A stretch of 64,000 bases of DNA from Varanus komodoensis. Its lineage: Eukaryota; Chordata; Lepidosauria; Squamata; Varanidae. The DNA is taken from positions 3,691,177 through 3,755,176 of the forward strand of contig NW_025335661.1 of assembly GCF_004798865.1 (NCBI RefSeq). The letters are read 5' to 3'. Position 1 is the stretch's first letter; each line of letters opens with the position of its first letter. A program made the position numbers and the translations under genes. Under the pieces are notes generated by a model, which saw only the letters and a program-made list of their open reading frames with translations, ran no database searches and was not told the origin of the DNA. Below are positions 36,610 to 48,175 of this stretch, piece by piece.

Positions 36610-37222
36610 GTCCAATGATGTTGTTAGTTACAAAGTTGTGTCCGATCCATCATGAACCCATGGACAACATTCCTCCAGGCCTTCCTGCCCTCCACCATCC
36701 CCTGGAGTCCACTTAAGCTCAGACCGACTGCTTCATTCTCATTCTCTGCCACCCCCTTCTTCTTTTGCCATCTATTGTTCCCAGCATTAGGCTCTTCTCC
36801 AGGGAGTTCTTCCTTCTCATTAGGTGGCCAAAGTATTTGAATTTCATCTTCAGTATCTGACCTTGTAAAGAGCAGTCAGGGCTGATCTCCTCTAAGACTG
36901 ACTGGTTTGATCTCCTTGCAGTCCAAGGGGCTCGCAGGAGTCTCCTCCAGCACCACAATTCAAAGGCCTCAATTCTTCAGTGTTCAGCCTTCCTTATGGT
37001 CCAACTTTCACAGCCATACATTGCAACTGGGAAAACCATAGCCTTGACTATACGCACTTTTGTTGGCAGGGTGATGTCTCTGCTTTTTAGTATGCTGTCT
37101 AGATTTACCATAGCTTTCCTCCCCAGGAGCAAGCGTCTTTTAATTTCTTGGCTGCAGTCACTGTCTGCGGTGATCTTGGAGCCCAGGAAAATAAAATCTG
37201 TCACTAATACGTCCAATATGCT
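36610..37222 (-). mobile_element. BovB (RTE) LINE, 3' end of ORF2 and tail
   Basis: On the minus strand the protein reads FIFLGSKITADSDCSQEIKR, GRKAMVNLDSILKSRDITLP, then FPVAMYGCESWTIRKAEH, a textbook match to the end of the BovB reverse-transcriptase ORF. After one frame change near 36965 it continues MWCWRRLLRAPWTARRSNQS and then FGHLMRRKNSLEKSLMLG. The 3' end (in reverse, GGATCGGACACAACTTTG) is the BovB terminus near 36615. About 610 bp remain, so the copy is strongly 5'-truncated and dead. BovB is the partner of the Sauria SINE at 4125-4459 and is widespread in squamates. Confidence 0.9.
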
Positions 37223-37636
37223 ATTATTGTAAAATGGAGAAGGGTTTGTATATCTCAGGATTTTTCACTGTGTACTCACCTTTGAATCACCACTTAGTGA
37301 AAAATGACCAGGAGATTGTTGCATAGAAGGGCCAATCACAACAGGGACTGAAGGAGTTCATGTGCAGCCATGGTGCAGAACTAAGGGGCTAAATCCATCT
37401 CTTCAAGCATCTCAGGACAGCTACAACCTCTTCCCTAGCCCTTCCCTTTCCATCAACCATTGATCATTTGGTATACAGCTTTTGTATAATTTCCTCCCAT
37501 TTTCAAGGTTTGAAGTGTCTTTCCTAAGGCTTGGTTACTGGCAGTAAAGACTTAACTTCAAATATGTTGGCGTTTTTGGCATTTCACCCACCTCCTTTGC
37601 CTTCAGTCCAACCACCTCTGGAAATCAGCCCCAAAA

Positions 37637-37676
37637 GCTTCTCCAAAATGGAATGCAGCTATCAGGCTGGAAGAGG
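37637..37676. repeat. Short word shared with 2711-2750
   Basis: Roughly 80% match in the same orientation to 2711-2750; see that entry. Confidence 0.35.
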
Positions 37677-38641
37677 TTATTCACCTTTGATGTACAGCTA
37701 TCATTCTCTACGTTGCCAAAAAAAACTGAGAAGTTGCTCAAGCTCATTTTATAACTCCTATGGGAAGCAGATAAAGAACAACAGCACTTACTTGAAGGAC
37801 CTGGTCACACAAGGCTGTGTGAGATCATAACAGCAGACATATTACTGTGGCTGGAATTCACCCAAGAAAAGCTCTCATTCCAGCAACATGCAGAGGTCAT
37901 CTGATCCTAATGAAGGCTGACTGAACTGAAGCTGCTGTTAACTCTATCCCTGCGAAGAGCTGTCAGTGTTTCTTAAAGAGTCCTTCCTTGCCCAGTACTG
38001 AAGCCACTTGTTCCTCTGGCATGGGGGCAGTGAAGACTTCACTGGATGGAATACCTAAATACAAGGAATGTGGTAACACCACATCCTCTGGCCTGGAAAT
38101 TCCTAATGGATGATAACTTGATACCTCCCTGCTCTATCTGAGGAGAACATGTCATGGCCCTCATATTAAGAGAAAGGATGTAAAGCTGAAATGAAACAAG
38201 AGTCATTCTGCATATTCACTCCAGGCTTATATGGACATATTAAGTCTAACCACCACTGCATCTCACCCTGTTTTCTGTCTGGCAGTGACTTTCTAGGGCT
38301 TCCTTCAGTCCTGTGCTGCTGAGATCCTTCTAAGTGAATACGCAAATAACTCAGCCTGAGACTTTCTGCAAGTAAAAGATAAGTTCTGCCACTAAGCACA
38401 GGTCGATCCCTGAAGAGAAGAAAACTGAGATCAAGCTATCCTAGTTTATGTTTGTGTGTGTGCTTTATGTTTGGAACTATAATATATTTTTACAGGACTG
38501 ATATGTAATAAGACCACATTAGTAATAAATGAGAGGGACTAAGTGAGTTACCATCCCTCCCATTCACTGAATACCATGAATTCAAATAAATGGCTTACTC
38601 ATTAGTGTCTCATCAAGCTGTTCATTATATATCATCTGCAG

Positions 38642-38890
38642 GTGCATCATCAGGTACCATTGATTTATTACCAACTCCCAGTGCAGCGACTAACTGGACA
38701 GCTGGTCTTCTGATAGACAGCAATGACATGATTTTTAAGTTTGATGGAAAGCAAGGAGCTAAAATTCCTGATGGAATTGTACCAAAGAATCTAACTGATC
38801 AATTTACTATCACTATGTGGATGAAGCATGGGCCAAGTCCAGGACTAAGAGCAGAGAAAGAAACTATTCTGTGTAATTCAGATAAGACAG
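38642..38890 (+). CDS. CLSTN2: CLSTN2 coding exon, LNS domain part 1
   Basis: This 249-bp exon, the longest in the window, encodes ASSGTIDLLPTPSAATNW through ETILCNSDKT, the first beta strands of the LNS (laminin-G-like) domain. The acceptor is ATCTGCAG at 38641 and the donor CAG|GTATGT follows 38890. It starts by completing the split glycine codon and ends one base into glutamate. Two N-glycosylation sequons are visible, NWT (AATNWTAG) and NLT (VPKNLTDQ). FTITMWMKHGP is the LNS core strand that is strongly conserved in the family. The stretch LLPTPSAATNW and the absence of the extra glycine-rich insert found in calsyntenin-1 support the calsyntenin-2 assignment. The following intron is only 239 bp. 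Confidence 0.97.
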
Positions 38891-39129
38891 GTATGTCCAT
38901 TTATTTGAAATATGCATATTCTGACCCTTCCCTCATGTTTTAACATGCTGAATAGAAGTCAGTATTGAAAAATGTTTTAAAGTCAGTCATAGAAGCTGGC
39001 TTAACCCTGCTACTGGTATAAAATCATTGGGGAATTTGGGAGATGAAATAAATAAATTGAATGCATACTCTGATTTAAATAAACACAACCATGATAAGAT
39101 ATACTTCATTTCTTAATGTATATTTTTAG
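38891..39129 (+). other. CLSTN2: CLSTN2 short intron (239 bp)
   Basis: A GT-AG intron of only 239 bp, with donor GTATGT and acceptor TTTTTAG. No repeat is visible in it. It separates two exons of the LNS domain. Confidence 0.94.
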
Positions 39130-39251
39130 AAATGAATCGACACCACTATGCCCTTTATGTGCACAATTGTCGTCTTGTGTTTCTGTTACGAAAAGATTTT
39201 GACCAAGCTGATACCTTCCGTCCTGCAGAATTTCACTGGAAACTTGACCAG
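39130..39251 (+). CDS. CLSTN2: CLSTN2 coding exon, LNS domain part 2
   Basis: This 122-bp exon encodes EMNRHHYALYVHNCRLVF through FHWKLDQ, continuing the LNS domain. It completes the split glutamate codon with AA, runs 40 further codons and ends in phase 0 at CAG|GTACTT. The acceptor is a T-rich tract ending TTTTTAG at 39129. It lies only 239 bp after the previous exon, so the two are easily joined by eye, and the joined frame is unbroken. The sequence is almost the same as human calsyntenin-2 from memory. The next exon, expected to start with isoleucine-cysteine-aspartate-lysine, is not seen before the window ends. Confidence 0.95.
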
Positions 39252-39443
39252 GTACTTAGTTTTATTTTCATTACAGTAATCCTTTAAAATTATTCCAGTT
39301 ACTTGAGGGCACTCTGTGATGAATCTGCTGATCCATGCAGAGCCTAAACTGTTTTTAGAGTACAGATAAAATTGTATAACCTGTTACTTCAATTGTTCCT
39401 AGACTATTCTGACATTGTAAGAGTCTCAAGTAGAGCATGGATA

Positions 39444-39563
39444 CAGGGTAGGGAAACTATGGTCCTTGAGATATTGTTGGACTACAATTCCCATCATGAA
39501 AGTGCTAGCTGAGGCTGATAAGAGTTGGCTTTCTATCTGACAGGCCATAGTTTCCCACTTAGG
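39444..39563. mobile_element. Short hAT-like MITE
   Basis: The left end CAGGGTAGGGAAACTATGG is mirrored by CCATAGTTTCCCACTTAG at 39545-39562, giving inverted ends. The interior has TTGTTGGACTACAATTCCCA, a signature of a very common reptile miniature element. I found no clear 8-bp target duplication. It starts only 193 bp after the donor of the last exon. Confidence 0.6.
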
Positions 39564-42500
39564 GGCTATTTTTGAAATGGTAGAAGGTTCCTGTCCAACG
39601 CTTAAAGCTCTAGATTTCCAAGGGCATTCCCTCCTCCAAGTCAGTTGCCACATGACTCTAAAATCTCACTTAGAGTTTTTCCAAAAGTTTCAGTGTTGAT
39701 CCAGACCTTCCCAATTCTATTCAGTCTTTGAATATCCTCCCAGGAGAGAACTGTCTGACACTTTGGCTGGATCTACATTAAGCTTTTATTGAAGTATTGC
39801 ATCACCCAGATACCTCCCAGGATGCATGAGGCTGCTCATTTCCTGTTCCTGTCAAGTGGCCTCCCTCCTTTTATTCCAGAATGTTCATGACTAGCTTTAT
39901 TCTGAGCTTTTTCTTTCCTGCACTTCAGTTGTTTAAACATTTACATGTTTGGACTTATCTGCGTGTGTGTGCATGAATAGTGAAGCTGCAGACTGGCACT
40001 GTGTGAGACCCTCAGTTGCAAAATCTAATGGCTTGTGCTGTTAAGTAGGAATCTTTCACTAGAGTCCCTTCTGGAAGTCACTGGGTCTTATGGAGGAAGT
40101 TACTGAAGAATAAGTGACATTAAGTGACAGTATGGCCTTGCAACAATCCTATTCAGGTATTAGTTGACAAAGTAACTCATTCTAGAACTGCAAAATTAAT
40201 TATGAACAAAATGAAAATTTACTGTGATTGCATGTCACTAAATTACACTGTAACTCTAGTACAAAGTCTCCTCATTTTATACCTTTATTCCTATCTAATT
40301 AGTGCAGAAAATATGTGGGTTGTATAATGCAGTAATATAGTGGAAAATGTATACAAATAGACTTTGCACATTACCACAAAGTAGGGTTAAGGAGAGTAAT
40401 TTTATCAGATAATAGAAGAGCTTTCATCTTTAAATTACTTTTTATTCAGGTTTTAATTCAATTAGGAATTTTAATTGTTTGCTGCTTCTGAAGTACATGA
40501 AATTTAACTTGATATGCCTTCTTCCCTGAGTTGATATGCAAGCTGTGATGTGCAATGCACTGATGAAATTTCATGCACAAGATTAGAAAATAACAATTCA
40601 GTTGGTGAGTAAGACATGGAGGAATCATGGTGATTCTTCAACCAAAATAAAATAATTTAAGACACCAAATGGCTACTCTATCATCCAAAGGCTCCTCAGC
40701 TTCTTACCTACTAGATCTGAAATGTGTTTTCAACCCCCAATCTTTTTCCATTTTGCTTTAGTCTTTGAACCCCCTATTTATAAATTAGTGCACAGTTGGC
40801 TTGCTTAAAACATTATGAAAGTGATGCTGACAATTTTAGTACACATTCGTTTTTATGATGACATTGGAAAGAATGTGAAATCTTAGATTGTAGGAAATAT
40901 TTGACAACTGGAATAGATTCATGCTAAAGAAAGGTAATACAGCAAATAAAGATGCATGCATAGTTGCCTTGGATATAATTGGTGCAGAGTGTTTGAGTGG
41001 TTTTGTTTTGCAATTTAAAATACACAAACTGGATTAAAGATGATCTCCTCTTTGTTGGTTTATGAAGCTAATTCATTTAGGCATGTTAAAATTACAGCAT
41101 GACAGAAGACAGACATGCTGCAGTCATAGTTCATGATAATCAGTGCTTTCAGGTACTTTCACTGTCAATGTGATAAAAAGGTTTCATTATTTAAAGCTCT
41201 AATTAAACCATCCATATTTCCAAGAATGCAACAGTGAGCACAGTCACATCTGCATATTGTAATTCTTTCAGCGTATTATAACTCTCACAAGACTGTAGCA
41301 TCTATCTGCACTGCTAAGTGGTCCCTTCTCTATCTCTTTGTTTTGCTTATCTTTATTCATCAAAATAGGATATCTAATTTCGCTCTGGCAGTTGGTCAGC
41401 AGTGTGGGAGTTGGGAAATAATAGACCACAGGTGTATATTTCTCAGAGTTCATTGACTGATATTGTTTGAACTGTCAATGTGTTCTTTGTTTGTATGGAT
41501 TGTCGGGAAGAGCTCTTACTCTGAAATACATATCATAGAATTGACTGCATTTTTTTAATGTTCATGAATGCAAAGTACAACAAAGAAACTGTTTATAATG
41601 TATATTTTAAATGCATTCATAACAAATCACAAAATCACACATGAATTCTGCACATAGGTGTCCTGTAAGAGCTACTCTAATTGAGAAACATATGCTCATT
41701 CATGTGTTCTTAATGTGCATATAAAAACCTGTGAGGGAAGAGAGTGAAGATCAGCATGTTACCCCATGCATTGGTGTTCTCACTGTCTTCCAAATTGAGA
41801 GGGTAAAAACATGCATTGGAGAGATTTGTCAGTCTCTTTAGACTGCCCACATAATTTAGCATCCCTATTTCCCAGATTTCAAAATGATTCAGATAGCCTA
41901 CATGCATAAACAGTCTCCTTGATTCTGTCTCCAACTTGGTTCTTTGGTCCTGTTCCTAGGTGGTATCATACAGCTTTTAGGTCTAGGCTCAACACAGAGT
42001 GCTGCCGACGGTTCTGCCTGATACTATTACACAATTCTGGGAACTGGGTACCACTCCTACACTACCTTCAATCATCTACACAGCAGAATGATTATCTAAA
42101 GTACAGTCTCTACAACTGCATAAGCCTGTTTGCATACTTTTAGAACACCCAGCCACAATGGTTTTCCGGTCAGCCACCTCCTCACTGGCTTCTTTACCAA
42201 GTTCAGCTGTGGATGTCTGGATGCAGGTCCAGGCAGGACATCTGATATCAAGAGTGGAGCCAAGAGCTTACCCTGAATCCCAAAAATCATTGAATAGTTC
42301 CTTCCTAAGAAAGATAGGAAGGGGGCTATTGTGTAAGGTCTGTATGAGGTGACAGACATCTGCAGTTGAATACATCTGCATTAGTTATCTAAGCTCTATC
42401 CTGAAGCATGGCTAATCTCCTGTAGCAACTGAGCAGTGGGAACAACCTTCACCTATCTCATTCCCATATACAGGTGATCCCACTGAGCTTAGATCCCCTG

Positions 42501-42899
42501 ATCCCAGTTAACAGAAGATACTACAGCTCAAGGAATGTTGCCCCAAGCAAATAAGCTTGGAGAATAAGGCAAAAGCAATCCAGAGGTGTGCCGTGACCCT
42601 ATTTTACAACCCCATTTTTTCTCAGACTGGTCTGAGGAATCTTTCATTCGCCAAATGGTGTTCCAGGATGCAGACGAATGTTTATCTCCCTTAAACAGAA
42701 AGTTTTTGCCTTTTGTGGATATAAAGTAATAAACTTATCTAAGCAGTTGGCCCACATCACAACTAAGGATTCATCTGTCTCAACTGGATTCTGACCTGGG
42801 TTTTGTGGATTTGCTGTAACAGATATATTTATCAGAGTAGAATTTAAAATGCTGCAATCTATTATTTATTCATAAGACACACTTCCTGAATGTTGTGCT

Positions 42900-43020
42900 T
42901 CTATGTTGTGCTTCTGAGTTGTGTCACTTTTAATATTCTTGTTTTAAATTGGTTTTGATGTAATTTTTATTCTTTGCAAGCCACCCTGGAGTCACTGAGG
43001 AGTGGGATATAACTCCCTAA
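42900..43020 (+). mobile_element. LINE 3'-tail fragment
   Basis: TTTGCAAGCCACCCTGGAGT then GAGGAGTGGGATATAACT matches the L2-type 3' terminus (GTAAGCCGCCCTGAGTC...GGGCGGTATAA). The upstream TTAATATTCTTGTTTTAAAT is the usual T-rich 3' untranslated part. Confidence 0.55.
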
Positions 43021-44702
43021 GATAGCAACATGAAATGAATTTTGAAGGGAAGGCACTAGAACCAAAGTATGTTGAGACATGGGACTTGCAGTTTGTACAA
43101 CCAGAACCACACTCATTTCCACCAGCTGCCTTGGCTTCTATTTTATCTACAACTGAGCATCACCCAGTACTTCATGGTGCACATGTAGTGAAATTTCTGT
43201 TGAGGAGCAGGGGAGATTTTGGCAAGTATTCTCTAGGGCAAGGCATACTTTCCTAACATTCCACGGTGGGGAAAAATTATTTAAGAAGTTAAGGATCAGC
43301 TACTGCTAAATGAAATTATACTGTTAGTTCATACTGCTGGATAAAAGAAATGTGGGACTAAGAGAGAACTGCAAGGAGCAATGGCCTTGCACACCACTTC
43401 TGTCTTCAGTTTTAAAATATGCAGTGCAGTTGTACCCTGAATTTCTTCATATTATTCAGGAACAGCCAACCTGAGGAATCCGTTTTCTTCAACATTCTCC
43501 AACAGCTCAGGAAGTGCTTGAAAAAGAACATTGAAAAAAAATCAGAAATAGTTTTCTGATGAAATGTAGGCACAGCTCAAGCTCCATTTTCTTTCTGTGC
43601 TCATAATCTGCTTGCCGTATGCATTCACTTCATAGGGGTGTAATCATGTGTCTCCCTGGGATGGGAACATCATGAATATGTGCTGATTATAATAAAATTG
43701 TGATGATTTTTAAAGAAAGAACAATGCTTCCCCCATATGTCTTGGTAGCTGTTATTCTGAATGTGTACAGGTTCCCTTTGCTACTCTTCTATTTTCTTCA
43801 CCCTCCTCCCATCTTAAAACTTTTGCAGTGATTGGTAACTAGGAAGAACCTACAAACTCGTAGTCTGTATTCTCTCTCTCTCCTTGGATTGCCCCACCCC
43901 TTTTCTAATGCAGCTGTAGTTGCATTCCTCGATATACTTGTGTTTTACTATATAAATTAAGTGCTTCATTGTGTGGTGCAGTATTTATTTTTGGATTTAC
44001 AGCTATCATAGCAGTGCATGTTGCCCAGCTATTATTGACTTGTATTATTTGCTAATTCCTTTCTGAGGTCAATTGATTGCATAATTGATATGTATTAGAG
44101 ATATAGTATCAGGAAATACATCAATTTTTTCCTGAATTCATGTATCTCCCGATTCCAATTTCTTTCACACTCAATCTCAGCTAATCATGGTGGTTTACTT
44201 TGTATCATTATGTGCCCCCCCCCCAAATTCTTTTTCCCACCTCATGGGAGAAATAATTATATTGCTTTTTAAAGAACCCAGTTTATGGGTGGTTTGGAGT
44301 AATGATGATCTTCAAAATGGCTTAACTTCTGTATAGTAATTTTATATTCTTAAATATAAAGGGTTGGCTCAAGCATTAGGCAGAGGAAGTGCACCATAGA
44401 TCAAGAGTTAGAGTAGTATGTTTCTTCTTAAATTCTTCACCTGGTGCCATGTGTTGAAAGACAGCTTTGTGCACCATAGAACCTGTTCTGGCCTCCTCAG
44501 TTAACATGGTGTCTCTGGTGTGGTAGACACCATCCCGTTGCCAGTGTTAAAGTAAGATTCAGATGATGGTCTTGTCAGCCTCTGTATGTGGAGAGAAGGG
44601 GCATCATTTTACCCTTCAAGTGAGGCAGGAAAAATATTGTGGGCTGGGGCTATTCATACACTCCATCTGTGATATCAGGAAAATAAAATGAAAATTGTAC
44701 AT

Positions 44703-44725
44703 ACACACACACACACACACACACA

Positions 44726-44786
<61 letters not shown>
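44703..44786. repeat. Compound AC/GA microsatellite (84 bp)
   Basis: Thirteen AC units (44703-44728) run directly into about twenty-nine GA units (44729-44786). Long serine-leucine and arginine-glutamate frames here come from the repeat. Confidence 0.97.
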
Positions 44787-44789
<3 letters not shown>

Positions 44790-45634
44790 GGGGTTAGGAT
44801 ATGTAACTGGAAGGAATTTATAGTCAATGGAAATAGTACAATTGGCAATTTTACCATTTTCTTAATTTCACTAAAATGGTGACAGAAATATTGCATGAAA
44901 GTGAACAAATGAAGTGTGTAATAGCTGGTTTTGAGGGGATAGTAGACTCCAATCTTATTTGATGTCCTGATAGCCTCACTTTGATAGTTGACTGCCCTAC
45001 AGAATTGCCCTTTTTCTGATAATAAATTAGCTAAATTCTCAGCTGTGATTTTTGGTATGATAGATGTAGCGTAAATGTAATCTTCAACAATGAATGCATC
45101 CCGTTTCACACCCTTCAAAAACGTTAGTAATTCTTAGAAAGTATGTAGAAAGGAGCCCTAAATGTGATAACCTCTTCTAAGTTCGGTGCCTTCTCTGTAA
45201 TATTAGGAGGAGCTGTAGCCTTTGTACAAAGAGATAAATACTGTAAAATTACTCATGGGTTATCAACATTCAAAACATACTGGCTTATCATATTGAGATT
45301 TCTCTGTGTAATCAGTCTTGAAACACACACCATTTATACTAATGTAGTCTCAAGGGACTCCTTTAGAAAGTACTTGTTTTGTCTGCCTGTTTGATTTGTA
45401 CTGAGAACAGGACCACATGGTTCAATTCTATAACAATTTCAGAGATTGTCTTCCCAAGTGTTCTGCTCCACTATCTTCTGCTGCCATACTGAGAATTTCT
45501 TTTAGTCTCCATGAAATATGTATGGTACATATTTATTTATATGTTCTAACATTTTTATTATTGTTTCTGTTGTTGTTAGACACCACAGATTCCGTGGGGG
45601 GAAGAAGGGGCATAAATGTTTCAGAATAAGTATG

Positions 45635-45638
<4 letters not shown>

Positions 45639-45688
<50 letters not shown>
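45639..45688. repeat. GT microsatellite (50 bp)
   Basis: Twenty-five uninterrupted GT units. Confidence 0.97.
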
Positions 45689-45691
<3 letters not shown>

Positions 45692-45741
45692 TCCCTCTTG
45701 TATTTGTTCTACTTAAGCAGTGTTATTTGAGAGCTATAAAG

Positions 45742-45872
45742 CAGGAGTGGGCAGAAAATACATCTCCAGGTGTTTTGGATATTGGCTCCCAGCATTCCTG
45801 ACCATTGATATTCTAGCAAGGACTTTTGAAAATTAAAGTCCAAAACATCTGGAGACCCACATCTGCTGCTGT
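45742..45872. mobile_element. Short palindromic MITE (hAT-like)
   Basis: TCTCCAGGTGTTTTGGAT (45763-45780) is mirrored by GTCCAAAACATCTGGAGA (45838-45855), with two mismatches over 18 bp. CTCCCAGCATTCCTGACCAT between the arms and CAGGAGTGGGCAG at the left edge are typical of a common reptile foldback element. Outer ends are approximate. Confidence 0.65.
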
Positions 45873-47719
45873 CCAAAGTGGCAGCAGTTTCACACACCTT
45901 GAAGAGGAGAATGAGTGTCTGACAGAGATAAGTGCAGGGCCAACCAGCCCTTGAGTGGTTTTGACTGCTGGGTAGACAACACCTGAAGCAGAAGGCTGAG
46001 CTCAGGTGAGCAGTATATATTTAGAAAACATTGCTATGTAGCACCCAAGTGCAACAGGAGATGTAAAATGCTATATATTTAAGTTTTATATTTCCACATG
46101 GCATATTTTCGTTCAGTGTGCATATAAACAAGAACTCTGAGCTAGGCTGATAAACACAGCCTGCTGCAGGTTCCTGCCTGCTTTGTTTCAGAGAACTGTA
46201 GACTCATCCAGCTAACTAACAGCCTATTGTGAGCCACAATTTTATATTTGTTGTGAGACAGCTTAAAAGATGCTCAGCTGCTTAGAGCCTTAAAATATCT
46301 TTATGACAAGTTGAGCCAATAAAAGCTGTTGTCTCACTTGCTCTCTGTAGCTCATTAGCACCTTCTAAATGACTGTCTCTACACAGGCAAAGACTTTAAT
46401 TAGGGCCAGCTTCATTTTTATATTTGTCATAACAGAAAAACTGAAATTTGTAATGGCTACTCTACTATGCCCATGAAAACAACTCCAAATACCATTGTCT
46501 ATTCAGAGGTTTTTATATTTTAATAGAAAGGGCTGCAAGAATGAAATATGATTCCCTTTTCAATAAAGTTAGAAGCGTCTTTCAGCACTTCAGTGGTTTA
46601 GGGCCAATCAACTAGTTCTCCAGGAAAGGACTCTGTTATATTGAACTAAACTCCAAATAAGTCCCGCAACCATTTCTGTGAGCTACCATCTTTTGGAAAA
46701 GAATATTTCTTAGAGTATATCATCTGCCAGAAGAGGCTATACTTCAACTACCATGTAGATTTAGCAGGTACCTAATTACATTGTCTGTTTGTGGTACCTG
46801 ATGTCTAGTCATTTTGTTTCTCTGTAAGGTCAAAATATGTAATAAAATAGCCAGAAGGTAAAATTTTAATAAAGTGTCCTTGCATAATTTTGGGGATATG
46901 TAACTTACAAATTGATGCCCTATTATAAATAGATAAAGTAAATATTAACATGACCATTGGCCATGTTCTATGTATAAAGAAAAAAAATCCAAATATGTTT
47001 CTGTGTCTCTGACATAATCAGAATGCCACTTGCCTCTTCATGGATGTCAACATTTTCTGTGTGTCATCTATCTACTTGCAATAGAAGAATCTTTCATTCT
47101 AGTATTAAGCATCAACACCATTATCTACTTTTTAAAAATCACCATTTCCCTTCCTGCATTTTTTTGCTTTTTCTCTTTCCTGTGGTTGGGTTGTTGAAGA
47201 GAGAGAGAGAATCTTGTAGGAATAAGTGGTAGATTGGAAAATGCAACAATGTATAGATAAACTAGAGAAATACTTAAAATAAAAATAGCAGACAAGTAAG
47301 AATATTTGGAGATGAAGATCAGCCAGTGATAGGAGAAGTTCACAAAGGGAACAGTGGAAAACAATGAGTTGAGCCTTAAAGACTAGTTCATGTGATAGTA
47401 CTGCCATTTTGGGGCCATATCAAAAGACTGTGACTCCTGAGCCACCTCTGAAAGCTGTGATCAGCATGGTTGCCTCTATCTCTCAGGGTCGGTCAGGTCA
47501 CGATTTGCATGACTCAGGGTCCTCTGAGTGCCCTCCCCTAGTGAGATCTAAGGGGAAAGGGCTAGGAAGAGGCATTCTCAGCAGTTGCACCTGGACTATG
47601 GAATTCACTCCCTAGGGATATAAGGCTGATGCCTACTCTTCTTTCTTTTAGGTGCCAGGTGAAAACTTTTTTATTTAAACAAGTTTTTGGTTGATTAAGT
47701 TTATATTATTTTATTTTAA

Positions 47720-48086
47720 ATGTTTATTTATTTATTTATTTATTTATAAAATTGGTATGCCGTTCAGTTACTAATGTCTCTGGATGGCTAACAGCATAAA
47801 TAAATTGATGACCCACTCTGGCAGCAATTAATAAAATACAATAATGCAATTCAATTTTAAAACTTATTAAAATATTGGTTAAATAAAAAGGTCTTAACCT
47901 GGCGCCAAAAAACATATAAGGGCAGTGCCAGGCGGACCTCTCTGGGGAGCGCATTCCATAGACGGGGCGCCACCACAGAGAAGGCCCTCCTCCGGGTACT
48001 CTGTCTCCTAATATCTTTCACAGAGGGTTCCCAGAGGAGGGTTTCTGTTGCCAATCTCAGGGGGCGGGAGGGCAAATAGGTATTAT
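47720..48086 (-). mobile_element. Younger 5'-truncated L2-type LINE, inserted in the one above
   Basis: On the minus strand the frame MPSRPLRLATETLLWEPSVK, RRRAFSVVAPRLWNALPREV, VKTFLFNQYFNKF is open for 72 codons and then leads to a 3' tail of AAAT units at 47720-47750 (seen as TTTATTTATTTA on +). Flanking 14-bp words TTATTTTATTTTAA (47706-47719 and 48087-48100) are identical and would be the target duplication, although they are low in complexity. It is very close to the copy at 13636-13930, so the family is fairly young. Confidence 0.8.
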
Positions 48087-48100
48087 TTATTTTATTTTAA

Positions 48101-48175
48101 TTTTTGTTTATTTATTTAAAACTTATATATGCCACCCACTACCAAGGCCTCGGAACGTGGCTGGTTGTGCTTATT
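48101..48175 (-). mobile_element. Possible third LINE tail
   Basis: TTTATTTATTTAAAACTTAT then ATGCCACCCACTACCAAGGC reads in reverse as GGGTGGCATATATAAGTTTT plus an AAAT tail, a LINE 3' terminus on the minus strand. Only about 70 bp is recognisable. Confidence 0.45.

Larger units (their letters stand above)
33752..38641 (+). other. CLSTN2: CLSTN2 intron (4.9 kb)
   Basis: GT-AG intron of 4890 bp. It contains a LINE tail ending in an AAAC repeat at 34.06-34.13 kb and a BovB 3' end at 36.61-37.22 kb. The interval 37.24-38.45 kb is unclassified but shares a 40-bp word with 2711-2750 and may be an old repeat. Nothing is recognised in 34.14-36.60 kb. Confidence 0.9.

Noticed and set aside
42096-42359. 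Opposing 87- and 64-codon frames
   Set aside because: They overlap on both strands without similarity to any family. They are likely chance frames or an unnamed old repeat.
44675-45118. 147-codon minus-strand frame
   Set aside because: Its C-terminal part is the AC/GA microsatellite. The rest shows no domain, and the strand is opposite to CLSTN2.
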